Source: an uncultured delta proteobacterium (GTDB lineage Bacteria; Bdellovibrionota_C; UBA2361; OMII01). Taken from it: a stretch of 64,000 nucleotides of DNA. Location of the stretch: NCBI GenBank assembly GCA_903904735.1, contig CAIVDM010000016.1, positions 62,001 through 126,000 on the forward strand, given 5' to 3'. A model generated the notes under the pieces. The model was not told the origin of the DNA. It searched no databases and saw only the letters and a program-made list of their open reading frames with translations. Shown here piece after piece: positions 9,357-18,864 of this stretch. The translations under genes were made by a program, and so were the position numbers. Numbering within the stretch: position 1 is the stretch's first letter; the number at the start of each line of letters is the position of its first letter.

Positions 9357-10473
9357 GGCGCCCGAAGCGCCCCGCCTCAAGAATCTCTGAAGGACCGCTT
9401 TTACAGTCTGTTGAAACGATCGGCGTTCCAAATGACATCGCCTGAATAATAACGTTTGGTAGTCCTTCGTAATATGAATTGAGAACGAACAGAGCGGCGT
9501 GATTCATGAACGAAAATGGGTTCTCTTGAAATCCGGGCAAGTCCACATCGTTGGAGAGTCCCAGCTTCATGACTTCAGCCTCAAGCTTAGCGCGAGCCGA
9601 CCCCTCGCCTATGATGATCAATTTGGCTTCACGAGACTTTCGGACGACGGCAAAGGCCCTCAGAAGCTCGAACATCCCCTTGTGGCGCTCCAGGCGCCCC
9701 GCACTGAGAATCACGGGGACTCGCTGCTCGGTGAACCATGGATGCGCGGGCGTCTGCTCACCCTGCCGCCGCACCTCGTTCGTTAATACCGGAGTCGGAA
9801 GCACTTTTATGCGTCCGGACAACTTGGGCTGCATCGAAATCAGCTCCGATCGAACTCCCTTGGAAACCGCTATGACGGAGGAGGCCTTTAGATACGTGAT
9901 TGGAATCAAACGTCGCGAGACCGTGTGCATGACTCCCGATTTGTGCTCCGACAGGGGCGCGTTCGACTGACGTACAATTAACGGGGCCGCAAGCTTTACC
10001 GCTTGGCACGCCAAGGCAGCCATAATATTGGCGTGAGTAATTGTTGAGTAAACAGCCGCGGGCTTATTGGCGCGGAGATAGTTGGCTAGCTTTGGAAATG
10101 TATGCAGCATACGTCTGCTTTCGCAGTCGAAAACTCGCGCTCCAAAGGGAACAAGCGGCAGAAGAGCTCCTTCCTTCTTGGCTAACACCAAATCGACCGG
10201 GTAGCCTCTACTCAGTAACTCTCGAGCGAACACAAGCATCGCCCGCTCCGCTCCTCCCCCGTGTAAGCTAGGCAGAAATATCGCTATTTTTGATAATTCA
10301 CGCTGAACTGGTGAAATACCTTGTCTTATCACTCTCACGCTTATGTCTCCGTGAATAGTTTGTCTCACGGACATGGCTAACGAGATATGATGAGGGAAGC
10401 TGAACGAGCGGACGCGACGTCCGAGCCGGTAGATCACTTGGATAAAGGAACTCTTTTTTGGCTGGCGCGACAT
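9193..10473 (-). CDS. Glycosyltransferase family 4
   Basis: This 426-residue GT4 protein has IAIFLPSLHGGGAERAM at its catalytic N-terminal lobe and a C-terminal donor-site lobe with LSAGRLERHKGMFELLRAFA, IIGEGSARAKLEAE and NSYYEGLPNVIIQAMSFGTPIV. The GGGAERA motif is common in enzymes of O-antigen and capsule synthesis. The ATG at 10473 lies upstream of an atypical 60-residue basic leader. A GTG at 10338, with GGAG eight bases before it, may be the real start and would give about 381 residues. Its 3' end overlaps the convergent membrane gene. Confidence 0.9.
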   Translation of the reverse strand: MSRQPKKSSFIQVIYRLGRRVRSFSFPHHISLAMSVRQTIHGDISVRVIRQGISPVQRELSKIAIFLPSLHGGGAERAMLVFARELLSRGYPVDLVLAKKEGALLPLVPFGARVFDCESRRMLHTFPKLANYLRANKPAAVYSTITHANIMAALACQAVKLAAPLIVRQSNAPLSEHKSGVMHTVSRRLIPITYLKASSVIAVSKGVRSELISMQPKLSGRIKVLPTPVLTNEVRRQGEQTPAHPWFTEQRVPVILSAGRLERHKGMFELLRAFAVVRKSREAKLIIIGEGSARAKLEAEVMKLGLSNDVDLPGFQENPFSFMNHAALFVLNSYYEGLPNVIIQAMSFGTPIVSTDCKSGPSEILEAGRFGRLIPVKSHESLVTALAESLDLPKHRAAQESAWSRYGAEEATSAYLACANLPERPR

Positions 10474-10562
10474 TGCCCGCTCGTAAATCGCAGGGTTCGG
10501 TGAATCGGGTCGCCTTCCATGAGACCCGGCGACATGCGCATGGCGAACTGAAACAGATTAGA

Positions 10563-11486
10563 TTAGCGGCTTCCCTCGCGATACCAGGCTAGCGTCTTGG
10601 CGAGCCCCTCCTCCACTCCAACCTTCGGGGTCCAACCCAACGTTGATTTAGCCAGAGAGTTATCGATCACACTCCGTAATTGCTCGCCGGGCCGAGCTGG
10701 GGCGAAATCAATTTTCGCCTTCGGGCTTGCTTGATCTCGAAGAGCGGTGGCGAGCGAAATGACTGTAGTCTCCGTGGCGGTGCTTATGTTGAACTCTCCT
10801 TGCGTTCTACCTTGCACGGCTTTGGCCGCGGCGTCAGCGACATCGCCCACATACACGAAGTCGCGGGTCTGCTCTCCTGAACCATTAACGGTAATATCTT
10901 TGCCAGCGAGAAGGCGCTCAGAGAAGATCGCCACAACCCCAGCCTCACCATGCGGATTTTGACGCGGTCCATATACGTTCGAGAGCCGCAACGATGTGTA
11001 CGAAACGCCCCAGATACGAGACCAAAACTCAAGAAACCGCTCCCCTACCCACTTAGAGAGACCATAAATACTCTCAGGTCGGATCGGGTGATTCTCGGGA
11101 GCTGGATAGACGTCTTGAACCCCATAGCACGAGCCGCCTGAGGCGAGAAACACGACGTGCGTGCCCGCGCGGCCACATAGTGGCGTGATGATATTAACTA
11201 AACCGGTGATATTGATATCAGTGTCGAGCGCAGGCTCATCCATACTCCTTCGCACAGAGATCTGCGCCGCCGCGTGGACGATTACATCAGGCTCGAACGA
11301 CGCCACGACCTGCGCGGCTTCCTTTGAGCGGATATCGAGCTCATGCAGCACAACGTCGCTAGGAAGATTGTTACGATTCCCACTCGAGAGGTCGTCAATC
11401 ACGTGCACCTCGTTGCCCGGTCTAACCCGGTCCACGATATGCGACCCAATAAAACCAGCTCCACCCGTAACTAATATCTTTGCCAT
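10563..11486 (-). CDS. NAD-dependent epimerase/dehydratase, UDP-glucose 4-epimerase-like
   Basis: This 307-residue extended short-chain dehydrogenase has the NAD motif GGAGFIGSH (residues 8-16), DDLSSGNRNNLP, the substrate-binding Ser (FLASGGSCYG, about 115-119) and the catalytic YGLSKWVGE with Tyr141 and Lys145. NVYGPRQNPHGEAGVV and DFVYVGDVADA are typical of the GalE/WbpP branch. It interconverts UDP-hexose C4 epimers or makes a related sugar nucleotide. AGGA lies 7 nt before the ATG at 11486. It is the last gene of the polysaccharide locus and could be cotranscribed with the glycosyltransferase at 9193, about 90 bp downstream. Confidence 0.92.
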   Translation of the reverse strand: MAKILVTGGAGFIGSHIVDRVRPGNEVHVIDDLSSGNRNNLPSDVVLHELDIRSKEAAQVVASFEPDVIVHAAAQISVRRSMDEPALDTDINITGLVNIITPLCGRAGTHVVFLASGGSCYGVQDVYPAPENHPIRPESIYGLSKWVGERFLEFWSRIWGVSYTSLRLSNVYGPRQNPHGEAGVVAIFSERLLAGKDITVNGSGEQTRDFVYVGDVADAAAKAVQGRTQGEFNISTATETTVISLATALRDQASPKAKIDFAPARPGEQLRSVIDNSLAKSTLGWTPKVGVEEGLAKTLAWYREGSR

Positions 11487-11663
11487 ACGTAATTCCTAAT
11501 CTCGGCAAGGCTAACGCATCCCCCCTGCTCGGGAAATCATAAAACGATACCGTACCCATCTCTTGAGTAGGATGACCGCGCTGATGCGATTGTAGTTGAT
11601 GAAAACGGGGGATAATCCTCAATGGGCTGGCCCGCCCAGGATATGATCTGAGAATAGAAGAAA

Positions 11664-11737
11664 TGCGCCCTGAGGGACTCGAACCCCCGACCCTCTGGTT
11701 CGAAGCCAGATGCTCTATCCAACTGAGCTAAAGGCGC
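11664..11737 (-). tRNA. tRNA-Arg (anticodon UCG)
   Basis: Read on the minus strand, the 74-nt sequence folds as a cloverleaf. The acceptor GCGCCTT pairs with AGGGCGC, the D arm is GCTC...GAGC, the anticodon stem-loop is TCTGG-CTTCGAA-CCAGA with anticodon TCG, and the T arm contains GGTTCGAGTCC. The discriminator base is A. The 3' CCA is not encoded (TTTC follows), so a CCA-adding enzyme is needed. It reads CGA arginine codons. Confidence 0.96.
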
Positions 11738-11751
11738 ACAGTGGCGGGGAG

Positions 11752-11779
11752 GTTACACCATAACCGCGATAGCCGTAAA
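11752..11779 (-). promoter_or_regulatory. Candidate promoter for tRNA-Arg
   Basis: On the minus strand a -35-like TTTACG (11774-11779) and a -10-like TGTAAC (11752-11757) are separated by 16 nt. They end 14 bp before the mature tRNA 5' end, a common distance for bacterial tRNA genes. Each hexamer matches consensus at four of six positions. Confidence 0.35.
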
Positions 11780-11866
11780 GCATCCTGTAGAGAAGGTGGT
11801 CCAAGGATACCCTAAAGGCATAATTGCACTTGCCTAAACTACTGAAGGGAGGAAAAGCTACCGCAT

Positions 11867-14491
11867 ATGCTTTCAACCCTCATCAAAAGAATCCTGGGGC
11901 TCAGGTATCAGGTTTCAGTATCCGGACTAGACCGTCTTGACGCTTCGCGGGGCGTCTTAATCCTCCCTAATCACCCTGCCGAGATTGACCCGGTCATCGT
12001 CACCACCTACATGTGGGATCTTCTCCACCCGCGGCCAGTTGTGATCGAGGGCATGTACAATCTGCCTCTCCTGCACCCGATTCTCCGGCGTATTAGAGCG
12101 ATACCAATGGCGGATATGGAATTCGACTCAGGCCCCTACAAACGCCGAAGAATCGAGCGTACACTCGACACGATTCGTACCGCGCTCGAATACGGCGACA
12201 ACATTCTGATGTACCCATCAGGACGACTCTCTGTCACGGGAGCGGAGCGTATCGGCGGCGCGTCAGGTGTGCACGCGATCGTGCGAGCAAACCCAAATGT
12301 CGGCATCGCGGTGGTCAGAGTCCGTGGGTTGTACGGAAGCATCTTCTCAAAAGCGGTAACCGGGGGTACTACTCCAGATGTCGTAGCGACCTGCCTAAAG
12401 GGCGTACAAATTCTCGCCCGCAACCTTCTCTTCTTCACCCCGCGGCGTTCAGTCACAGTTTCGATCAACTTCAACCCACCTGACTTCCCACGTTCAGGCG
12501 ATGCGCTTGCCATAAATAAATACCTGGAGGGCGTCTACAACACTCCCGAGCCCGAGGCTCCCTCGTTGGTTAGCCATAGCTTTTTTCGTCGTGACGTGCC
12601 GGCTCTTCCTGAAAGACGAGCTGAACAATCCAGTCTAGAGTCCGTTCCTCCTCAGATCAGAAGCGCCGTCTATCAACACGTGGCGCGCGCCGCTGACGTA
12701 CCCATCGACTCGCTGACAGACTCTACCCAGCTTGGAGATGACCTCGGACTCGACTCCCTGACGGTCGCCGAGCTCCTGCTATGGCTGGATAGGGAGTTTG
12801 AGGCGAGCGATGTGGAGCTGGCAGAACTGGTGACAGTCGGTTCACTCATCCGCGCCGCCCTAGGCGAGCTGGCCTCATCCACACCCAAGCCTGAGTATCA
12901 GGTCCCATCCAAATGGACAAAAGATCTAGCGTCGCGCCCCCTTCCGGAGTTGAGCCCCGCGTCGACGATCGCTGAAGCCTTTCTCATAGCGTCGTCGCGA
13001 ATGGGGAATCACCCCGCGTTGGGTGATGAACGCTCAGGAGTGGTAACATGGAGCGAGCTGCGGGTGCGCGCTATTCTCCTCGCTCGTCGCATGGCAGAGA
13101 CCCCAGGCACTCATGTGGGCGTGCTGTTACCAGCCTCCGTCGCGAGCTCAACCGTCACACTTGCCGCTATTTTGGCGGGCAAAGTTCCGGTATTTCTTAA
13201 TTGGACGGCGGGAAAGCGCTCACTACTGCACGCCTGTGAAAGCACACGTCTGGTTTCGGTCTACACGTCGGAGCGCTTCCTGGATATCGTACCGACAGAG
13301 CTAGATTTCCTTGAAAACCGTTTCGTTCTCCTCGAGGAGCTCACGGCATCTCTCTCACTCAAGGATAAGGCGCGCGCCAAGCGTATGAGCGCGGAGTCGA
13401 CGGGGCAGATTCTTAGCGCGTTCGATCTGACCTCAGTAAAACCAGATGACGCCGCGGTGGTGCTCTTTACTAGTGGATCGGAGGCGCTTCCTAAAGGAGT
13501 CCCTCTATCACACAGGAATATCCTCTCGAACGTCCGTGGAGTGCTAGAGGCGTTCCAAATCACTAGCCAGGACGTTCTGCTTGGGTTCTTACCGCCCTTT
13601 CACTCATTCGGTCTGACTGTGTGCTCGTTGTTACCGTTAGTGACCGGACTGCGAGTGGCGTATCACCCCAATCCGAATGAGAGTCGCAAGATCGCCAAGG
13701 CGATCGACAAGTGGGGCGCGAGTCTCGCCGCGGGAACTCCGACCTTTCTGCGCTCAATTCTCAAGGCAGGCTCCCCTTCTCAATTCACCGCCATGAGAGC
13801 GCTCGTATCGGGCGCTGAACGGGCGCCGCAAGAGCTATTTGAGTTAGCTAGCTCAGTTAACCCCGCAATCGAAGTTCTTGAGGGCTACGGCATCACCGAG
13901 TGCTCGCCTGTCGTGAGCGTATCCCGTCCGCACGAAGAGCGGATCGGCGTTGGTCGACCAGTAGATGGAGTGTCGATCACAATAGTTCATCCTGAAACGA
14001 TGGCGCCGACGACCGAGGGCGAGCAAGGATTAATTCTGATCCGCGGAGCAAGCGTGTTCTCTGGATATCTAGATCCGTCGATCGATCCATTTGTGACGCA
14101 TGCGGGTCACACCTGGTACAATTCGGGTGACCTTGGACGCATAGACCAAGGACGCCTTGTGATCACGGGACGACTCAAGCGGTTCATCAAGATAGCCGGC
14201 GAGATGATAAGCCTTGGTGCCATTGAAGAGGCGCTGCAAAAACGCGTGCCTAGCACTGACGGCGCGCCAAGCGTGGCGGTGCTCGCACAAGGGACTGAGG
14301 GTGACGGCAGACCAAAGCTCATCGCCTTCGCGGCCGGAGCGCTTTCGCTTGAATCAGCCAACGTGTGCTTGCGCGAGGCGAGCTTTCCCCACATCGTTCA
14401 CATCGCCGAGGTTCGAGAACTCAAGACATTGCCGGTTTTAGGTACAGGAAAAACTGATTATCAAGGTCTAAAGACGATGTTAGCCTCGTAG
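11867..14491 (+). CDS. Trifunctional acyltransferase - acyl carrier protein - AMP-forming acyl ligase fusion
   Basis: This 874-residue protein has three recognisable domains. Residues 1-210 are a PlsC-type glycerolipid acyltransferase with the NHxxxxD motif (Asn35, His36, Asp41) and MYPSGRLS. Residues 265-330 are an acyl carrier domain with the phosphopantetheine site DLGLDSL (Ser297). Residues 365-874 are an AMP-binding adenylation domain with the P-loop FTSGSEALPKG (about 533-543), GYGITECSP (about 674), NSGDLG (about 752) and the C-terminal lysine motif LGTGKTDY (about 860). It resembles Aas (2-acyl-lysophospholipid acyltransferase plus acyl-ACP synthetase) with the carrier built in. Likely it activates a fatty acid, loads it on the internal ACP and transfers it to a lysophospholipid or other acceptor. 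The route is inferred. Confidence 0.93.
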   Translation: MLSTLIKRILGLRYQVSVSGLDRLDASRGVLILPNHPAEIDPVIVTTYMWDLLHPRPVVIEGMYNLPLLHPILRRIRAIPMADMEFDSGPYKRRRIERTLDTIRTALEYGDNILMYPSGRLSVTGAERIGGASGVHAIVRANPNVGIAVVRVRGLYGSIFSKAVTGGTTPDVVATCLKGVQILARNLLFFTPRRSVTVSINFNPPDFPRSGDALAINKYLEGVYNTPEPEAPSLVSHSFFRRDVPALPERRAEQSSLESVPPQIRSAVYQHVARAADVPIDSLTDSTQLGDDLGLDSLTVAELLLWLDREFEASDVELAELVTVGSLIRAALGELASSTPKPEYQVPSKWTKDLASRPLPELSPASTIAEAFLIASSRMGNHPALGDERSGVVTWSELRVRAILLARRMAETPGTHVGVLLPASVASSTVTLAAILAGKVPVFLNWTAGKRSLLHACESTRLVSVYTSERFLDIVPTELDFLENRFVLLEELTASLSLKDKARAKRMSAESTGQILSAFDLTSVKPDDAAVVLFTSGSEALPKGVPLSHRNILSNVRGVLEAFQITSQDVLLGFLPPFHSFGLTVCSLLPLVTGLRVAYHPNPNESRKIAKAIDKWGASLAAGTPTFLRSILKAGSPSQFTAMRALVSGAERAPQELFELASSVNPAIEVLEGYGITECSPVVSVSRPHEERIGVGRPVDGVSITIVHPETMAPTTEGEQGLILIRGASVFSGYLDPSIDPFVTHAGHTWYNSGDLGRIDQGRLVITGRLKRFIKIAGEMISLGAIEEALQKRVPSTDGAPSVAVLAQGTEGDGRPKLIAFAAGALSLESANVCLREASFPHIVHIAEVRELKTLPVLGTGKTDYQGLKTMLAS

Positions 14492-14512
14492 ACGACCTTA
14501 CGCGAGATGCTC

Positions 14513-15016
14513 TTAGGTCGCTCTCTCATACACACGAAACGAACATCGTTCGCCTCGTGTTTCGGAGACCTGCGTAAAATCACCCTCAAAGGTAGGCAGC
14601 CACGCGTCACCGTCGTGACAGCCGTCAATAATCGTCAGGTGCACCTCGGCGCAAAACGGCAACGTCGCTCGATAGAGCTCGGCCCCACCTATGATCCAAA
14701 CTCGCTGACCATCTTTCGCGAGCGCTTTCGCGGCGCTCAGAGCTTCCTCTGGCGAACTGGCCGCGACTACCCCCTCGGGAAGACGCAGCTTCGCTATATC
14801 GCGCGACACGACTACATTTGTGCGGCCGGGAAGCGGTCGAAACTTCTCAGGAAGCGACTCCCACGTCTTACGACCCATCACGACGATGTGGCCCTTGGTG
14901 AGCGCGCGAAAATGCGCGAGGTCTTCGGGAACATTCCACGGCAAAGTTCCCGCCTTACCAATTACCCTATTCTCGTCCATCGCAACTACCGCGGCGACAG
15001 GAACCTCTGTCGTCAT
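14513..15016 (-). CDS. folA: Dihydrofolate reductase
   Basis: This 167-residue enzyme reduces dihydrofolate to tetrahydrofolate with NADPH. The N-terminal [20 protein letters not shown] contains the substrate-loop residues, with [15 protein letters not shown] following (catalytic acid in the ED pair). [12 protein letters not shown] and [11 protein letters not shown] form the NADPH site. Length and motifs match chromosomal DHFRs. It overlaps the thyA stop codon by four bases (ATGA at 15013-15016), so the two are translationally coupled. This fits their joint job of dTMP synthesis and folate recycling. Confidence 0.97.
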   Translation of the reverse strand: MTTEVPVAAVVAMDENRVIGKAGTLPWNVPEDLAHFRALTKGHIVVMGRKTWESLPEKFRPLPGRTNVVVSRDIAKLRLPEGVVAASSPEEALSAAKALAKDGQRVWIIGGAELYRATLPFCAEVHLTIIDGCHDGDAWLPTFEGDFTQVSETRGERCSFRVYERAT

Positions 15017-15837
15017 ACCGCGATCGCGAACTGAATACGCTCGTGAGGCTCGTAGCCCTCAAGCGTGAAATCTTCGTAGTTGAATCCAAAGATGTCTTTG
15101 ACTTCAGGATTAATCTTCATGATCGGCAACTTGCGAGGTTCTCGCTCTAACTGCAAGCGAGCGCCCTCGACGTGATTGGCGTAGATGTGCACGTCACCGA
15201 ACGTGTGCACGAACTCGTGCGCTTTCAATCCCGTGACCTGCGCGACCATCATGAGGAAGAGCGCGTAGCTGGCGATATTAAACGGCACTCCAAGCATGAG
15301 GTCAGCGGATCGTTGATACAACTGCAAGCTTAAACGATCGCCAGCCACATAAAATTGGAACAAAGTATGGCAGGCCGGTGGCGCTACTTCGGGAAGATCG
15401 GCCGGATTGAAAGAGATTACGACGATTCGACGACTGCTCGGGTTAGTCTTGATCATCTCCACGGCACGAGCGATCTGATCGATTTTTCCACGTGGACCTT
15501 CCCATGAACGCCACTGTTTGCCGTACACAGGTCCGAGGTCACCATTCTTGTCGGCCCACTCGTCCCATATAGTCACCTTCTTATCTTGAAGATACTTGAT
15601 ATTGGTGTCGCCATTCAGGAACCACAGCAACTCATAGATGATCGACTTAAGATGAACCTTTTTTGTGGTGATCAGAGGGAAGCCATCTTCCAGATTAAAT
15701 CGAAGCTGCCTACCAAACACCGAGTACGTGCCTACTCCCGTTCTATCCGGTCGCACCACCGAGCCGTCCTTGAGCACGCCTGTCTCTGGCTTGCCGTTCT
15801 CAAGTATATCGCGCACTAAATCAAGGTACTGTTTCAT
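15013..15837 (-). CDS. thyA: Thymidylate synthase
   Basis: This 274-residue ThyA methylates dUMP to dTMP using methylenetetrahydrofolate. Visible motifs are [14 protein letters not shown] near the N-terminus, [22 protein letters not shown], the catalytic cysteine in [13 protein letters not shown] (about Cys156), [18 protein letters not shown] and the C-terminal IAV. It is about ten residues longer than the E. coli enzyme. GAGGGG lies 8 nt before the ATG at 15837. It forms a two-gene unit with folA. Confidence 0.98.
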   Translation of the reverse strand: MKQYLDLVRDILENGKPETGVLKDGSVVRPDRTGVGTYSVFGRQLRFNLEDGFPLITTKKVHLKSIIYELLWFLNGDTNIKYLQDKKVTIWDEWADKNGDLGPVYGKQWRSWEGPRGKIDQIARAVEMIKTNPSSRRIVVISFNPADLPEVAPPACHTLFQFYVAGDRLSLQLYQRSADLMLGVPFNIASYALFLMMVAQVTGLKAHEFVHTFGDVHIYANHVEGARLQLEREPRKLPIMKINPEVKDIFGFNYEDFTLEGYEPHERIQFAIAV

Positions 15838-15955
15838 GCGTCTTTCCCCTCAACGAAATAACACGCCAAGCATACTTCCACACGCTGGCGAGTTCAACCG
15901 CGCAGATATCCCCTTCTAGGACGAATTTCGAGTAACCCAGCGCCTCAAACTGAAC

Positions 15956-16771
15956 CTACGCTACCTGCTTCGAGCAATAAATAACCTCAGGACCAACCGT
16001 GGCGAGACAACAGAATGAGAGTGTGTCAGGTTGCGTAAACACGTCCACACAAAGATCTTCGGCGGCACGCGGCGTTTGGGTCATAGGGAATCCCTCCGCC
16101 GAAAGCGCCTCAAGGTGCTGAAACAAAAGAGTCTCATTAAGTGAGCTTAACGGTCTCGAAAACGCGCAGATAACGTCTCCTGCCCCAAGTGTTACCGACG
16201 CGATCTCCACGTCGATTAAAGAGTTCGCTCCCACGAATGCTTGGCGCTGAACCGAGAGATCGGAAGGGAACTCCTCAAGGTCACCCACTACCGCCCTCTC
16301 CGCCTCATCTGAGCCGAAGAAAGGAAAAAGTTGATTATCTCGAAAAAGATAGACACTTCCCGTTCCCACTCGACCGGCCGCGAAACGCCCCTCGTCGATC
16401 ACCATGCCGAGCAATGACGCTGCCATACGCCCACCAGCTGCTAGCTTATGACCGAATGCGTACACGGACGAGTTGGCGGTGCGAAACGCGTCTTCAAGGA
16501 GCTTAACGACCGAGTCTTCCCCGCCCTGTGATACCTCTCGGGTTGATTGACCATCCCCCGAGTCGGCGTAATGTGACTCTACCCCGCGCATGAAGTACTC
16601 AAGCGCCAATCGATACGCGACCTGAGAGCCTAGTCCCTGCAAGACCGCCGTCGAGCCCGCGAACACGAGCTGTGCGGGTTTCGCCACCGGATTCAGCGCG
16701 ACATATGACGAAGCGTCAGCGGGAGACTCACGTCCCCGAAAGATATCGCAATCTAAACGGGTTAAACTCAT
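15956..16771 (-). CDS. PP2C-like protein, probably a catalytically inactive pseudophosphatase
   Basis: This 271-residue protein follows the PP2C (PPM/SpoIIE-like) layout. Helix AFRTANSSVYAFGHKLAAGG, strand MAASLLGMVIDEGRFAAGRVG and VYLFRDNQLFPFF align with the usual AN-x-GTT-x-VGDSRxYLYR core. The metal-binding motifs are lost: the first DGxGG reads AGSTAVLQG and the GDSR motif reads GTGSV. It probably binds something without dephosphorylating it, or acts as a regulatory partner, but this is inference. No kinase or antagonist is adjacent. thyA lies 118 bp downstream on the same strand, and the upstream gene is divergent. Confidence 0.6.
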   Translation of the reverse strand: MSLTRLDCDIFRGRESPADASSYVALNPVAKPAQLVFAGSTAVLQGLGSQVAYRLALEYFMRGVESHYADSGDGQSTREVSQGGEDSVVKLLEDAFRTANSSVYAFGHKLAAGGRMAASLLGMVIDEGRFAAGRVGTGSVYLFRDNQLFPFFGSDEAERAVVGDLEEFPSDLSVQRQAFVGANSLIDVEIASVTLGAGDVICAFSRPLSSLNETLLFQHLEALSAEGFPMTQTPRAAEDLCVDVFTQPDTLSFCCLATVGPEVIYCSKQVA

Positions 16772-16949
16772 ATCTATCGCTGCTTATCACCGCTACATCT
16801 GACGTGCCCAGTCTACACTGCTTAGGGCGCCCCTCACAGAGGATATTGACCGTTTTCCCTCACAAATGGCGTAGTATAGACTTGTGGTATCCGACCACTT
16901 TCCGATAGGTTACCCCAGAGTTAATCTATACCCTCCAGGAGCTCTCGTC

Positions 16950-18656
16950 ATGATTCCGTTTCGCATGATTTTCGCTATTGCCCTTGTTATTTGCACAGGT
17001 GGACTCATTGGCTGCTCAAAAAAGGGAGATAGTGGCGCGCTAAACGAGAGCCCGCTGCTCAGCGAAAAGATGCTCTCGAAACTTCCTCCGTCCGCAGCTG
17101 GCTTTACAGTGCTTGATTTAGGGGGAGAAGGCTACAAGCTGCTTCAATCTTCGCCTTTCAACTCCTCCGCGAACGTGAAGAAATCGTTTGACGCGTTCGT
17201 TCAGAAAGCTCGCGAGAGCAGCTTCGAGGACGACAAGCCAACTCTTGATCGACAACTCGCCCTCGCCCAGAAGGGCTACGAAGCCTTAGTAAGGCTCGGT
17301 GTGGTCGGCGCTGATGGCACATACACCCCAGCGCTGGTGTTCTCGAAGGTAGTGGGCTTCGTGGGTCCTGTTAACGACGACAAACTACCAATCGACCTCG
17401 GATTCTTCTCTGAGGCTAAGACCGGCACAGACATGGTGGAGAAACTTGCCATAGTACGGAACTTCTTCTCCGAGTCAGGGGTTTTAGTCACACAGGAAAA
17501 AATGGGAAGCGCTGATGGGCTTGTCGCCTCAGTTGAGGGCGCTTCCGCCAAGCTCTACATAGCGGCTACCAAGACACATTTCGCGGTCTCAATCCGAAAA
17601 AGCGACATCGAGGGATTCTTCTCTGACGCGAACACGGACACCCTCGCTCAGTTGAAGAACGCCCCGGAATTTAAGAAAGCGAGCGCCTCTCTTCCCGGGA
17701 ACAAAAACGCGATTACCTTTACCTACGCCTCCATCGATCGCATGCGCCCCTTAATTGAACGAATCGCGTCTCTCGATGAGGAGACCGCATTCGACCCGAA
17801 AAACGTGCCAGTTGAGTCTCTCGCGGGTCAAACCGTATTCAGCTCTCAATATTCAGCGCGCCTAAATATCGCCGTGACACCACGAACAGATAGTCAGCGA
17901 AAAATCTCCGCCGCCTTCGAGAGTGGCTCGCTATCCCCAGCGGCGACGAAACTTCCAGCGAACATAGCTCTCGCGATCTCGCTCGACGCCAAGGGTATCA
18001 CGAAGCTCGACTCGCTCCTTGAGCCCCTGCAGAACGGCCCAGGAGCAGAGGTTGCGGCACAGGTGAAAAAGCTAATCGGTCTAACGCTCGGTGTACGCAA
18101 TAACAGTGGCGGATCCCCAGTTCCCGATATATTTATCTCGGTTGATTCGCAAAACCGAGATGAGCTCGGCAAGCTCCTCGAGTCTAGCCTCGGAATGGCT
18201 CTGTCGATGACTGGCGAAAACACGAAATGGATGTCGAAGGAGATCGATGGAAGCTCAACGAGGTATTTCACCACGTTGATCGGCGCTGGCGTGTACATGA
18301 GTTATCCTAAGAACTCAAACTCGCTACTCGTGGGGACCTCCGAGAACGTAGTACGTGACTTAATCGCCTCTGACTCAGGCAAAGCGCAGACGCTGTCCGC
18401 TTCCCTCACCGAGCCGCAGCAAGCGCAGTTTAAGTCATACAACCTCGCCTCTGCCTACTTCAACTTTAGTCGAGTCGGAGATCTCGTCGACTCCGTACAG
18501 AGCACCTTGGCTATGTTTACGGGCGGCAACTCCGACCTGAACAACGCGCTCAACTCAACTAAACTACGAGCACTCGGTATAGGCGTAGGCGGAGTTTCCT
18601 ACGCGGCTGGTGTGGTCTCTCTCGAATCGAGCTTTGAGCCGCCAAGTCCTAAGTAG
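16950..18656 (+). CDS. Large lipoprotein of unknown function
   Basis: This 568-residue protein starts at the ATG at 16950, after AGGAG with 8-nt spacing. The signal peptide ends in the lipobox LIGC near residue 20, followed by SKKGDSG, so it is predicted to be lipid-anchored in the periplasm or outer membrane. The mature part begins with LLSEKMLSKLPPSAAGFTVLD, a pattern seen in proteins built from repeated alpha/beta units resembling DUF3352-type or solute-like folds. Later segments (NAITFTYASIDRMRPLIERI, YNLASAYFNFSRVGDLVDSV) look like degenerate repeats of one unit. There are no catalytic motifs. It is probably transcribed alone. Confidence 0.8.
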   Translation: MIPFRMIFAIALVICTGGLIGCSKKGDSGALNESPLLSEKMLSKLPPSAAGFTVLDLGGEGYKLLQSSPFNSSANVKKSFDAFVQKARESSFEDDKPTLDRQLALAQKGYEALVRLGVVGADGTYTPALVFSKVVGFVGPVNDDKLPIDLGFFSEAKTGTDMVEKLAIVRNFFSESGVLVTQEKMGSADGLVASVEGASAKLYIAATKTHFAVSIRKSDIEGFFSDANTDTLAQLKNAPEFKKASASLPGNKNAITFTYASIDRMRPLIERIASLDEETAFDPKNVPVESLAGQTVFSSQYSARLNIAVTPRTDSQRKISAAFESGSLSPAATKLPANIALAISLDAKGITKLDSLLEPLQNGPGAEVAAQVKKLIGLTLGVRNNSGGSPVPDIFISVDSQNRDELGKLLESSLGMALSMTGENTKWMSKEIDGSSTRYFTTLIGAGVYMSYPKNSNSLLVGTSENVVRDLIASDSGKAQTLSASLTEPQQAQFKSYNLASAYFNFSRVGDLVDSVQSTLAMFTGGNSDLNNALNSTKLRALGIGVGGVSYAAGVVSLESSFEPPSPK

Positions 18657-18864
18657 GACTGAAAATAGCGACTCTCTCTTCAAGATACCTCCTGAAAGCT
18701 TGGCGTCGAGCTAAACCAAAGTTCTACAACGAGAGGGCTAGGAACAACACTGTCCGCTCCCTGGATAAGCTAGTTAGCTAGCTACTTTGCGTATAAGCAG
18801 AAACCTCCTAATCCCGCCTCTCATCATATCAGATGTAACGCACAACGTTTTGTTTGAGGCGCCC

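Noticed and set aside
11537-11722. Minus-strand frame of 61 codons through the tRNA
   Set aside because: It is a translation of tRNA-Arg and its flank, a common false gene call.
14507-15034. 175-codon plus-strand frame
   Set aside because: It is antisense to folA, which has complete family motifs.
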